Source: an uncultured Odoribacter sp. (GTDB lineage: Bacteria; Bacteroidota; Bacteroidia; Bacteroidales; Marinifilaceae). From it: a stretch of 12,769 nt of DNA. Each line of letters starts with the position of its first letter. Position 1 is the stretch's first letter. This document shows, piece after piece, positions 6,290 to 12,769 of the stretch. The DNA lies in NCBI GenBank assembly GCA_905193145.1, contig CAJJNP010000090.1:1-12769 (forward strand). The letters run 5' to 3'. Both the position numbers and the translations under genes were made by a program. The notes beneath the pieces are model-generated. The model was not told where the DNA came from. It worked only from the letters and a program-made list of their open reading frames with translations, and made no database searches.

Positions 6290-6479
6290 ATGTGGATTCC
6301 GTAGATTCATTCCACAGGCAGACAAAGGTCCGTGTTCAGGCTGTGCAAGGTTTTTTGGAAAAATACCGCAGCGCAGCGAGGATGATTTTTCCAAAAACCG
6401 CTTGCGGCCCGACCTTGCTCAGCCGCCCGGAACACGGAGTTACCTTTGCCTGTGGGAATGAACTCTACGGGATTTACAT
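6290..6479. repeat. 190-bp imperfect inverted repeat, possible structured RNA
   Basis: Two arms of about 75-95 nt fold back on each other around a 20-nt loop (6365-6384). Paired blocks are 6292-6305 with 6464-6477, 6306-6319 with 6448-6462 (one bulge), 6324-6329 with 6442-6447, 6330-6337 with 6430-6437, 6339-6343 with 6420-6424, 6345-6350 with 6413-6418, and a perfect 13-bp block 6352-6364 with 6385-6397. The three non-Watson-Crick positions in the outer block are G.U pairs only if the plus strand is transcribed. No protein frame explains it. It occupies most of the noncoding gap between the methyltransferase-helicase gene and the ArdA-like gene. A noncoding RNA, a transfer origin or a recombination substrate are all possible. 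Confidence 0.75.
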
Positions 6480-6505
6480 GAGGATTCCGGGATTTCTCTT
6501 GTTGG

Positions 6506-6550
6506 AAAAAGAAAATCCGGTCGTATCCTTTGGGAAGATAGGAACCGGAT
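6506..6550 (-). terminator. Intrinsic terminator of the methyltransferase-helicase gene
   Basis: Read on the minus strand, ATCCGGT-TCCT (6550 downward) pairs with AGGA-(4-nt bulge)-ACCGGAT (ending 6515). TTTCTTTTT (6514-6506) follows immediately. The structure starts 26 bp after the TGA stop at 6576-6578. It separates the long gene from the downstream unit beginning with the ArdA-like gene. Confidence 0.75.
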
Positions 6551-6575
6551 TCGGGTGTGAGGCACGGTGGTTTCA

Positions 6576-9500
6576 TCAGCTTGCAATTCGTTGGCTGCCC
6601 CAGCTGATATGTATCTTGCCTTCGCTGTCCTGCTCCCGGACCAGCAGGCTGTCGATGACGGACATCGTGATGTCGAACTCCTCGAAGATTTCGGACTGTT
6701 CCCTGACCTCGCCGGTCTTGATGAATTCATTCAGGCGTTCCTTGGTCAGTACCAGAGCCATGAGGTTCTGTTCGACGGAATCCTCGTAGGTGACATAATG
6801 GACGTTCTTCATGTCCCTGGATTCCAACCGGATGAAACGGAAATAATATTGTTCCATGCGCGGAATGTTCCATTGCAGGGATTCCAGTATGACGTCGTTG
6901 CAGGAAGGGATGTTTACCGAACTGCTCAGGCTCTGCTGTGTACAGATCAGTACGCCGTTTATCGTATCATCGAAGCGTCCGACTATATCCTGCCGTTTCT
7001 TAAACGGGATGTCTCCTTTCACGACAAATACCGGACGTTCGGGGAAATGCCGGCGTATGTAGCTTTCGTACATTTCGAACGCAGCAATGGATGTACAGCC
7101 GATGGCTACCTTTCCCGGTATCTTGCGGACCAGTTTCTCGATATATCGTGTCTTGCCCGGATACGGGTCCCCCGAATAGCCTTCTATCAGGTGGGGAACC
7201 GAACAGGCTTTTATCAATAGCTTGATTTGGCGCATGAGCCTCAGCCCGGCATCCTTTTTCGTGTCTTCCGTACTGTTGTAATACAGTTCGCAGATGCGGC
7301 AGAACTCCTCGATGATGACCCGGTACACCTCGTGTTCACCTTTGGAAGGAGATACGGTGTGCATGCGTATCTTGTACTTCTCTCCCGCGAAATCCTTGAA
7401 TTTCCGGGTGATGACCGTTTTGGCAATGAGTGCGAACAATTCGTCTTTGTTGTAAACATCCTGGTTCTGTTTTTCAATGCCGAACACGGTGGCTTTGCCC
7501 GGACAATGGCAGGCTTTGAACAGCACGTGCCCCCGGAAAGCGGGGAAGGGTTGCCCGTAGTACGGATTCATCTCGCTTTCTATCTCGCGATCCCGGTTTT
7601 CGTGATAAATGCGTTCGCACCAGCAGGTCATGTTCACGGAATTGTTGTAGAGCAATTCCATCTGGCTGTATTGCTCGGCGATGTTGTTGCGGGTGGTTGT
7701 TCCCGTATCGAGGATTTTGTATTTCAAACGGCGGAAAAGACAAAGGACATATTTCGTCCGCTGGGCAGTGGGATTGGTTATTTCATCGGACTCGTCGAAA
7801 ACAAGACATAATTTCCGGGACTGCATTTTGATAAACCGGGCAAGGGAGCGTTTCAATTTTCCCAGCAGCGAAGTGGATACGACAAGAAATGTCCTTTCCG
7901 GTATGTCCAGAAGGTCTTTGGCCGAGCGAATCATCCGGTAAGGCTCGTTGTTGATTTTCAGGAACGAATCCCATGTCATGTTGGTGGCGATGGCGGGAGC
8001 CAGCACGATTACATGGCGCACCTTTCCGTATTTGAGCAGGTACTTCGCCCTGTGGTAGACTGCCGCCGTCTTCCCCGAACCTTGTTGCCAGTTCAGCAGG
8101 GCATAGCGTTTTTGCAACACGAGGTTAAGGTCGTGCTTTTGCAGGGTGGTGAAACGACAGGCCTCGTAATCCTTATTGATAAAGGTGGCGTTATCCGGGT
8201 AAGCGGCCAACGACGGGTCCGCTTGCATTTCTGTAAACTCCCGGCTTTGGATTTCATATTGCCGGCGTTTACGGGCAATAAACTTCCGGGCAGCTTTTAT
8301 TTGCCGCATGTTGGCTTCGGTAATATTATCCGGCAAAGGCAGGTCGGCTTGTTCCAGCACCAGGTCGTTGATGCTTGCATACCGGTGTGTAACCTTATCC
8401 AGCATACGGGGTGCGTAGGCTTTGAGTTTAAAACCGTAGGAAGTCTTGACCAAAGCAATCTCTTTTCGGGGAACCTCATTCTGGGAAGTGATGTACCTGC
8501 GGATAATGCCCAGAACCTTTTTGGTGGTCAGCTTGTTCTTTTCCCACTCCTTGAATTTTTCGTTGGAACAGCCCTCCGGAGGTTTCTGGTTGCGGAATTT
8601 GGAGACTAAAGCAATGGCTTTGCCGAGATGCTTTTTCAGAGATTCGTGGGTTTTAAGCTCGTAAAGGTACTTGGAGAGTTTGTACTCGAAATCCTCCAGT
8701 TCCGCCTTGTCGATGCGGTTCGTTTCCTGCATGAGTGCCAGCCGCAGCTTTCCTTTCATCTGCCTGGCCCCGGCTATCCTCCCTTTCAGTTCCTCCATCG
8801 ACACGAATTCTTCGGCAGAATAGGGATTCATCTCTATATGGATGGATTTCCTTAAAAATACCATGATCTTCGTCTCGAAGTTATGCACGCCCACACGGGC
8901 GAAAGCGTTCGGGCAAAGGCGGGTCTGCCCGATAAAAGAAAAGTCACGGTTGATGGCCGTGACTCTTGACTTTTCCCAAAATTCGTTCTGCATGAAGGAA
9001 AGCGGGACCACCAGCATCAGGAAGCCTGCCGGATTCAGCACATGGTAGGCTTTATCCATGTAATATTCCTGGGAGAGCCGGTAATCGAATTTCAGATTGA
9101 AAGGCGGGTTGCCGATAATGATGTCGAACCGTTCTTCGGGCTGATACTGCTGGATATCGCATTTCTCTATGTGGGCTTCCGGATACAGATACCGGGCAAC
9201 GGTTACGGCCTTCGGGTCGATGTCAAAACCATAGGCATTGTGGAGATTGGGAAGATGGTTGAAGAAATTACACATTCCGCAGCACATATCCAGCACCATT
9301 TCGGAGGGATTCGGTTCAAGCAGGGCAACCATATCCCGGCATAGTTCGTGGGGCGTGAAGAACTGTCCCATTTCGAACTCTTTCTTGGCGTTGGAATACT
9401 CGGCGTAGCTGGCGAAGTCCGATTGTTTCAACTTGTGCAGGCCGCCAATGCCTGTGTAGCAGTTATACACGCTTTCAGCCGGAATCAGGTCTTTGCCCGA

Positions 9501-9578
9501 ATCGATGCTGAACAATATTTTCTCATTATTCTCAGCCCGCTTGTCTTGCGGGATTTGTTGGGGAATGATAGCATACAT
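6576..9578 (-). CDS. DNA N6-adenine methyltransferase-SNF2 helicase fusion, DarB-like
   Basis: This 1000-aa protein joins two enzymes. The N-terminal part has the N6-adenine methyltransferase motifs of type I/IIG enzymes: GQFFTP (71-76), the S-adenosylmethionine site DMCCGMCNFF (97-106), GFDIDP (117-122) and catalytic NPPF (157-160). The C-terminal half is an SF2/SNF2-type helicase: Walker A GSGKT (500-504), Walker B DESD (595-598), motif III-like DTGTTTRNN (624-632), motif V-like near 879-889 and motif VI-like PRMEQYYFRFIRL from 906. The middle (about 270-470) is basic and coiled-coil-like. No nuclease motif is visible, so it resembles phage P1 DarB-type antirestriction fusions more than a restriction enzyme. 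The frame extends to a TTG at 9620, but that codon lies in a terminator stem; ATG 9578 is the start. Confidence 0.8.
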   Translation of the reverse strand: MYAIIPQQIPQDKRAENNEKILFSIDSGKDLIPAESVYNCYTGIGGLHKLKQSDFASYAEYSNAKKEFEMGQFFTPHELCRDMVALLEPNPSEMVLDMCCGMCNFFNHLPNLHNAYGFDIDPKAVTVARYLYPEAHIEKCDIQQYQPEERFDIIIGNPPFNLKFDYRLSQEYYMDKAYHVLNPAGFLMLVVPLSFMQNEFWEKSRVTAINRDFSFIGQTRLCPNAFARVGVHNFETKIMVFLRKSIHIEMNPYSAEEFVSMEELKGRIAGARQMKGKLRLALMQETNRIDKAELEDFEYKLSKYLYELKTHESLKKHLGKAIALVSKFRNQKPPEGCSNEKFKEWEKNKLTTKKVLGIIRRYITSQNEVPRKEIALVKTSYGFKLKAYAPRMLDKVTHRYASINDLVLEQADLPLPDNITEANMRQIKAARKFIARKRRQYEIQSREFTEMQADPSLAAYPDNATFINKDYEACRFTTLQKHDLNLVLQKRYALLNWQQGSGKTAAVYHRAKYLLKYGKVRHVIVLAPAIATNMTWDSFLKINNEPYRMIRSAKDLLDIPERTFLVVSTSLLGKLKRSLARFIKMQSRKLCLVFDESDEITNPTAQRTKYVLCLFRRLKYKILDTGTTTRNNIAEQYSQMELLYNNSVNMTCWCERIYHENRDREIESEMNPYYGQPFPAFRGHVLFKACHCPGKATVFGIEKQNQDVYNKDELFALIAKTVITRKFKDFAGEKYKIRMHTVSPSKGEHEVYRVIIEEFCRICELYYNSTEDTKKDAGLRLMRQIKLLIKACSVPHLIEGYSGDPYPGKTRYIEKLVRKIPGKVAIGCTSIAAFEMYESYIRRHFPERPVFVVKGDIPFKKRQDIVGRFDDTINGVLICTQQSLSSSVNIPSCNDVILESLQWNIPRMEQYYFRFIRLESRDMKNVHYVTYEDSVEQNLMALVLTKERLNEFIKTGEVREQSEIFEEFDITMSVIDSLLVREQDSEGKIHISWGSQRIAS

Positions 9579-9600
9579 ATCAGTAGAATTTTGTTTAAGG

Positions 9601-9641
9601 ATAAAAGAAGCACTCTGCAAGATTTGCCTTGCGGAGTGCTT
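9601..9641 (-). terminator. Intrinsic terminator after the DUF4942-like gene
   Basis: A 14-bp stem with a single mismatch (9608-9621 with 9628-9641) closes a 6-nt loop and, on the minus strand, is followed by CTTTTAT (9607-9601). It starts 9 bp after the stop at 9651-9653. The downstream methyltransferase-helicase gene begins 22 bp beyond the T-tract, so that gene needs read-through or a promoter within the terminator region. Confidence 0.8.
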
Positions 9642-9650
9642 GGGTCGGTG

Positions 9651-10601
9651 TTAATAGGTATCTTCTCTCAGTGTGATTTCATCCAGGCGCAACCGTTTGT
9701 AACATGACTGTGCCGTCTCGCGGTCCTTGAACCTGACATCTATGCGGCCGTTCTTGAAGAACTTCATCTGTTCGGCATTACTCGTCGTCAGGTCATACCA
9801 GCCGGATATATCGACATTGTTCTCGCTGAATCCGGATATCATCCGGCTGCTGCCGTTCACCGTGTTGTCCGCCCCGAAAGCAATGCCCTCGCAGAAAGTC
9901 CCGATACGGTCACGGTAACTGTAATGGATTTCATTCCGGTTATAACTTTCCTGATAGAAGCTGTCGAATATCAGGATATCCGGGAACAAGATCTTATCGC
10001 CTTTCAACTCGGGTTTCACCTTGCTCCACCTGCCAGGAGTGACAAGCCCGAGGAAGCGTTTGAGCAGTTCTTCCTCTGCCGTATCACGGAAGCTGCGGCC
10101 TCCGAGATGTTCGATGACGGTATCGACATAGCTCTGGTAGAGGGGGCGGAATCCCATTGCCAACGTTTCCTTGTTTATCTCCGGCATGGGAACGGAAACA
10201 TTATAAGTCTTGTTGAAGTACCTTACAATACGGTGGGCGAACGCTTCGTTTGCGCGGTAATTGGAATCTACGATTTCGTTGATGTTCTTGAACGGTCGGA
10301 ACTCCATTTCCTTGTAATCGAGCAGTTGTTCTTCATACGGACGGTAGGAGTCACAGAACTCCACTTTGCCGTTGTCTTTATAGCGGATGCGATGGCTTTC
10401 CTTGTATTGCTGCACTTCTTCGGTAAAAGTCTTGTACCAGAGGTCTATCTGGTTGAGGGACTTGTACAATTCGTCCTGCTGGCTTTGGCAATAGATACGG
10501 TCCTGCTCGGAAATTTTATCCTCATTACGGATTTCTACTTTGTAAATAGCTGAGAGCAGGTCGGGAGTTTTGCCGCCTGCCACGATATTATTGGTTTGCA
10601 T
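9651..10601 (-). CDS. DUF4942-like protein (316 aa)
   Basis: The protein matches the pattern I associate with DUF4942 proteins of Bacteroidales mobile elements. It opens MQTNNIVAGGKTPDLLSAIY, continues through DLWYKTFTEEVQQY and PFKNINEIVDSNYRA, and ends with the characteristic EQMKFFKNGRIDVRFKDRET. DUF4942 has no established activity, although such genes often sit beside DNA methyltransferase genes, as here. A longer frame reaches 10718, but those 39 residues overlap the preceding gene in another phase; ATG 10601 lies 7 bp after its stop. No catalytic motif, membrane segment or signal is seen. It is followed by a strong terminator. Confidence 0.7.
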   Translation of the reverse strand: MQTNNIVAGGKTPDLLSAIYKVEIRNEDKISEQDRIYCQSQQDELYKSLNQIDLWYKTFTEEVQQYKESHRIRYKDNGKVEFCDSYRPYEEQLLDYKEMEFRPFKNINEIVDSNYRANEAFAHRIVRYFNKTYNVSVPMPEINKETLAMGFRPLYQSYVDTVIEHLGGRSFRDTAEEELLKRFLGLVTPGRWSKVKPELKGDKILFPDILIFDSFYQESYNRNEIHYSYRDRIGTFCEGIAFGADNTVNGSSRMISGFSENNVDISGWYDLTTSNAEQMKFFKNGRIDVRFKDRETAQSCYKRLRLDEITLREDTY

Positions 10602-10608
10602 GATGGAA

Positions 10609-10908
10609 TTATTTTTGAAGGTTAGTGGAAATGTTGGTCGTCTCGGGAGATAAATAATGGAATACGCTTTCGTGATTTTCCATGTCCTTGCAGATTTTAA
10701 CGGGTTGTCTCCTGCCATTTACGATACGTTCCGATACGGAAATATCCATCGCATCCCATTGCTCTCGTGTTATTCCTTTTACTGAATGTCTGAAGCACCA
10801 CACGACAACCTGGTTATTCCAATTGCCGAGAAACGCAGTGCCTTCATGGTCCCGAAGGAATTCTTTGAACTCTTCCTCGTCCTTGCAGCATATCCCGATG
10901 CCTTGTAC
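10609..10908 (-). pseudogene. 5'-truncated gene at the island edge (99 codons left)
   Basis: The frame ends at TAA 10609-10611 and stays open up to an in-frame TAA at 10909-10911, but no ATG, GTG or TTG lies in its first third. The coding-looking sequence (GIGICCKDEEEFKEFLRDHE, then NWNNQVVVWCFRHS) begins almost immediately after that stop. A GTG at 10803 could start a 64-aa product, but it would discard clearly protein-like sequence. The base composition changes from GC-rich to AT-rich at the same point, so a deletion or insertion edge probably removed the start codon and only a few N-terminal residues. The family is not recognised. It lies 7 bp upstream of the DUF4942-like gene, which suggests a former operon. 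Confidence 0.6.
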
Positions 10909-10912
10909 TTAG

Positions 10913-11210
10913 ATATTTGAGTTATTTGAAAGTGTGATAAATATAGTGTTCCTGAGCAGGTTACAAATTTCTTATCCGTTGCCCATTATTTTATGACCCT
11001 TTTCTAATTCGCTTATAGCCAAGCGAATGCCTCAAATTCTCACCAAATTCTATCAAAGGTGTAAAGAAAATAATAATACTAACAATATGCTTTGTGACAG
11101 GTCTGTATATTTTGTTACAAATAATTTTATTGCTGTATTTTTTCTTAGGAGATTTCTCCGCAGAAGAATTATGGTAAAAATACCATTAAACAATAGTTTG
11201 ACATTATATG
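10913..11210. other. AT-rich intergenic region at the island/pyrD junction
   Basis: No gene is supported here. It contains a small perfect 8-bp hairpin, ATTCGCTT/AAGCGAAT (11007-11014 with 11021-11028), and a weak GGAG/CTCC hairpin near 11148-11159. Short frames on both strands (69 and 70 codons) cross it, but they overlap the pyrD 3' hairpin and look like chance. No good Bacteroides-type promoter for the minus-strand island genes was found in it. Confidence 0.5.
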
Positions 11211-11253
11211 CTCCGACTAGCTCGGATGGTTGGTAAGGCAGAGCTAGCCGGAG
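11211..11253 (-). terminator. 3' hairpin of the pyrKD operon
   Basis: A 13-bp stem (11211-11223 with 11241-11253) with a 17-nt loop begins 20 bp after the pyrD stop. The single non-paired position (11216/11248) is a U.G wobble in minus-strand RNA and an A/C mismatch on the plus strand. The structure therefore fits the pyrKD transcript. No strong T-tract follows on the minus strand, so it may act as a 3' stabilising or Rho-assisted end rather than a textbook intrinsic terminator. Confidence 0.65.
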
Positions 11254-11273
11254 TTTATTGCACATATTTGCGA

Positions 11274-12182
11274 TTATATCAGACCTATAATATCTTTGAC
11301 TGATGAAAAATGATTTTCATCCAAATATTCATTGATGCCGTCAACAATTTTAACAGTAATTGCCGGATCGATAAAATTGGCTGTCCCTATCTGAACGGCT
11401 GATGCTCCTGCCAGCAAAAACTCAATGGCATCCGTTGCAGACATAATACCACCTAAACCAACAACTGGCACCTTGACAGCTTTAGCAACTTGCCATACCA
11501 TACGTAAGGCTATTGGCTTTACGCATGCGCCACTTAATCCTCCGGTTATCGTGCTTAATATCGGTTTGCGCCTTTTGGCATCAATGGCCATACCTAATAA
11601 GGTGTTTATTAATGATATTGAGTCTGCACCTTCAGCTTCGACAGCTAACGCTATATCCTGGATACTGGTAACATTAGGTGATAATTTTACCATCAAATGT
11701 TTGCTATATACTTGACGAACAGCTTTTACAACTTCGGCTGCAGATGAACAATTGGTGCCAAATGCCATGCCGCCTTCTTTAACGTTCGGACATGAAATAT
11801 TCAACTCGATACCGGGAATCTTGTCTAAAGCATTAATCTTTTCTGCAGTAGCAACATAATCTGCTATACATGAACCTGAAACATTCACCAATATATTTGT
11901 CTGAACATCTTTGATTTCAGGATAAATATGCTCAATAAAATAGTCAACTCCTTTATTTTGAAGTCCAACAGCATTCAACATTCCAGAAGGAGTTTCTGCC
12001 ATTCTTGGATAAGGATTACCTTCACGGTGTTTTAAAGTGGTACCTTTTACAATAAAACCACCCAAACGATTCAGGTCTATGAAATCCTGGAACTCAATTC
12101 CATATCCAAATGTTCCAGATGCTGTCAAAACAGGATTTTTTAATTGTAATCCACGTGTTAGGTTTATATTTAAATCTGCCAT
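11274..12182 (-). CDS. pyrD: Dihydroorotate dehydrogenase B, catalytic subunit
   Basis: PyrD class 1B oxidises dihydroorotate to orotate in pyrimidine synthesis, using FMN and passing electrons to PyrK and then NAD. The 302-aa length is typical. Seen in order: [11 protein letters not shown] (18-28), [17 protein letters not shown] (45-61), GLQNKGVD (73-80), [13 protein letters not shown] (126-138) with the class 1 catalytic Cys131, VKLSPNV (165-171), [11 protein letters not shown] (191-201), TGGLSG (213-218), GLGGI (242-246) and [12 protein letters not shown] (259-270), the last two binding FMN phosphate. The N-terminus lacks the membrane-association extension of class 2 enzymes. ATG 12182 overlaps the end of pyrK by 13 bp, so translation is likely coupled. 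It is AT-rich host chromosome. Confidence 0.95.
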   Translation of the reverse strand: MADLNINLTRGLQLKNPVLTASGTFGYGIEFQDFIDLNRLGGFIVKGTTLKHREGNPYPRMAETPSGMLNAVGLQNKGVDYFIEHIYPEIKDVQTNILVNVSGSCIADYVATAEKINALDKIPGIELNISCPNVKEGGMAFGTNCSSAAEVVKAVRQVYSKHLMVKLSPNVTSIQDIALAVEAEGADSISLINTLLGMAIDAKRRKPILSTITGGLSGACVKPIALRMVWQVAKAVKVPVVGLGGIMSATDAIEFLLAGASAVQIGTANFIDPAITVKIVDGINEYLDENHFSSVKDIIGLI

Positions 12183-12769
12183 TTCAAATCATTTATATTA
12201 AATATTGGACCATCCATACATACACATTTGTGTCCTTCTTTTGTGTCATTTACACAACAAAGACAAGCTCCTATACCACAAGCCATCATATTTTCAAGCG
12301 AAACTTCGCAGTCTATATGATGCGTATAAGCGTGTTGTGCTATAGCTTTCATCATGGGGAGCGGACCACAACAGAATATGTGATCAAAATGCTCTTTTAA
12401 AATAGAATGTTGGGTAGGATATCCTTGCTCTCCATAAGTTCCATCCTCTGTTGTATAATAGGTTGGAGCGTATTTTTGGTATTCTTCTTCCAGTACGATA
12501 TCTTTCTTACTACGAGTTCCTATCAATACCACTGCTTCTATCTTCTTTTTTTTCAATTCCTTTGATAAATGCAAAAGAGGAGCTATGCCGACACCACCGC
12601 CTACAAGTAAACATCTTCCCTGGATCGGTTGCGTAAAACTGTTACCGAGTGGAAGCACTATGTTCAGTTTATTCCCCGGTGTGAGAGTCGATAATTTTGC
12701 TGTACCAGAACCGGCTATTTTAACTAAGAAATAAAGGACGCCATTGGCTTCATCTACAACATGAATGGA
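12170..12769 (-). CDS. pyrK: Dihydroorotate dehydrogenase B, electron transfer subunit (partial)
   Basis: PyrK carries FAD and a 2Fe-2S cluster and links PyrD to NAD+. The gene runs off the right end of the window. About 199 C-terminal residues are visible of the usual 255-260, beginning in SIH, the end of the family's FAD-binding RPxSI motif. Then come [20 protein letters not shown] (flavin region), [15 protein letters not shown] (nucleotide-binding glycine-rich loop) and [11 protein letters not shown]. The cluster cysteines follow a C-x4-C-x2-C-x11-C spacing in the segment starting [11 protein letters not shown] and ending in VCMDGPIF. The internal GTG at 12658 is not the start. It overlaps pyrD by 13 bp. 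Confidence 0.93.
   Translation of the reverse strand, partial: SIHVVDEANGVLYFLVKIAGSGTAKLSTLTPGNKLNIVLPLGNSFTQPIQGRCLLVGGGVGIAPLLHLSKELKKKKIEAVVLIGTRSKKDIVLEEEYQKYAPTYYTTEDGTYGEQGYPTQHSILKEHFDHIFCCGPLPMMKAIAQHAYTHHIDCEVSLENMMACGIGACLCCVNDTKEGHKCVCMDGPIFNINDLKWQI

Larger units (their letters stand above)
875..10912 (-). mobile_element. GC-richer accessory island, probable integrative-element remnant
   Basis: Between the AT-rich flanks the base composition rises clearly (judged by eye), and all genes lie on one strand. Gene content resembles Bacteroidales conjugative-element cargo: ArdA-like, DUF4942-like, DUF4313-like and DpnD/PcfM-like proteins and a methyltransferase-helicase fusion. The right edge coincides with a gene that has lost its start (10908). 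No integrase, relaxase, coupling protein, transposase or type IV secretion gene is present. Edges are approximate. A 9-bp direct repeat (ATATTTGAG, 834-842 and 10913-10921) sits near both edges but may be coincidental. A degraded prophage or a deletion-derived fragment are alternatives. Confidence 0.5.

Noticed and set aside
6576..9578. A complete restriction-modification system
   Set aside because: No nuclease motif, specificity subunit or restriction gene is visible; the neighbours are antirestriction-like or unknown.
9579..9620. N-terminal extension of the methyltransferase-helicase to a TTG start
   Set aside because: The TTG lies inside a 14-bp terminator stem followed by a T-tract; the ATG at 9578 is a much better start.
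10602..10718. 39-residue N-terminal extension of the DUF4942-like protein
   Set aside because: It overlaps the preceding gene out of phase; ATG 10601 sits 7 bp after that gene's stop and begins the family-like sequence.
11211..11253. A tRNA gene or tRNA fragment as integration target
   Set aside because: Only a D-arm-like portion is present; there is no acceptor stem, anticodon arm or T-arm.
11027..11265. Two overlapping 69-70 aa frames on opposite strands downstream of pyrD
   Set aside because: Both run through the pyrKD 3' hairpin, have no start-site support and are antisense to each other; best explained as chance in AT-rich intergenic DNA.
1..12769. CRISPR array, rRNA or tRNA genes, insertion sequences, integrase or relaxase
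   Set aside because: None was found: no regularly spaced repeats, no transposase or recombinase motifs and no ribosomal or tRNA signatures.

Overview
The window comes from a Bacteroidales chromosome (Bacteroides, Parabacteroides, Dysgonomonas or a relative). Three things point there. The right end carries PyrK/PyrD pyrimidine genes of a type and sequence seen in this order. The left regulator gene is preceded by a sequence matching the Bacteroides promoter consensus (TTTG, 19 bp, TAnnTTTG). The genes between them resemble accessory genes of Bacteroidales integrative elements. No database search was possible, so family names rest on motifs and memory.

Layout. Positions 1-320 are very AT-rich with no convincing gene, ending in an array of palindromic ATTACAA/TTGTAAT sites. 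An XRE-type repressor (321-749, +) follows, then a long AT-rich inverted repeat (752-882) where the repressor gene meets the minus-strand genes. From about 880 to 10910 lies a visibly GC-richer block in which every gene is on the minus strand. In transcription order it holds: a 5'-truncated gene (10908-10609), a DUF4942-like protein (10601-9651), a 1000-aa DNA methyltransferase-SNF2 helicase fusion (9578-6576), a roughly 190-bp imperfect inverted repeat (6479-6290), a very acidic ArdA-like antirestriction protein (6268-5774), several hypothetical proteins, a DUF4313-like protein, a DpnD/PcfM-like protein, a J-domain protein with a possible LPD29-like segment (2553-1528), and two small proteins. 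Three hairpin-plus-T-tract terminators (9601-9641, 6506-6550, 3144-3178) divide the block into transcription units. From about 10913 to the end the sequence is AT-rich again: a 360-bp intergenic region, then pyrD (12182-11274) and the 3' part of pyrK (12769-12170), which overlap.

Interpretation. The GC-rich block looks like a cargo or leading-region fragment of an integrative conjugative element or similar mobile element, stranded beside the housekeeping pyrKD operon. It has no integrase, relaxase or transfer gene here, and its first gene is cut off at the AT/GC boundary. Its recognisable functions (methyltransferase-helicase fusion without a visible nuclease, ArdA-like DNA mimic) suggest protection of incoming DNA from host restriction. 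The many small acidic neighbours have no assigned role. The items most worth following up are the 6290-6479 structured repeat, whose non-Watson-Crick pairs favour a plus-strand RNA, the methyltransferase-helicase fusion with its altered motifs, and the chaperone-like J-domain protein in the same cluster.
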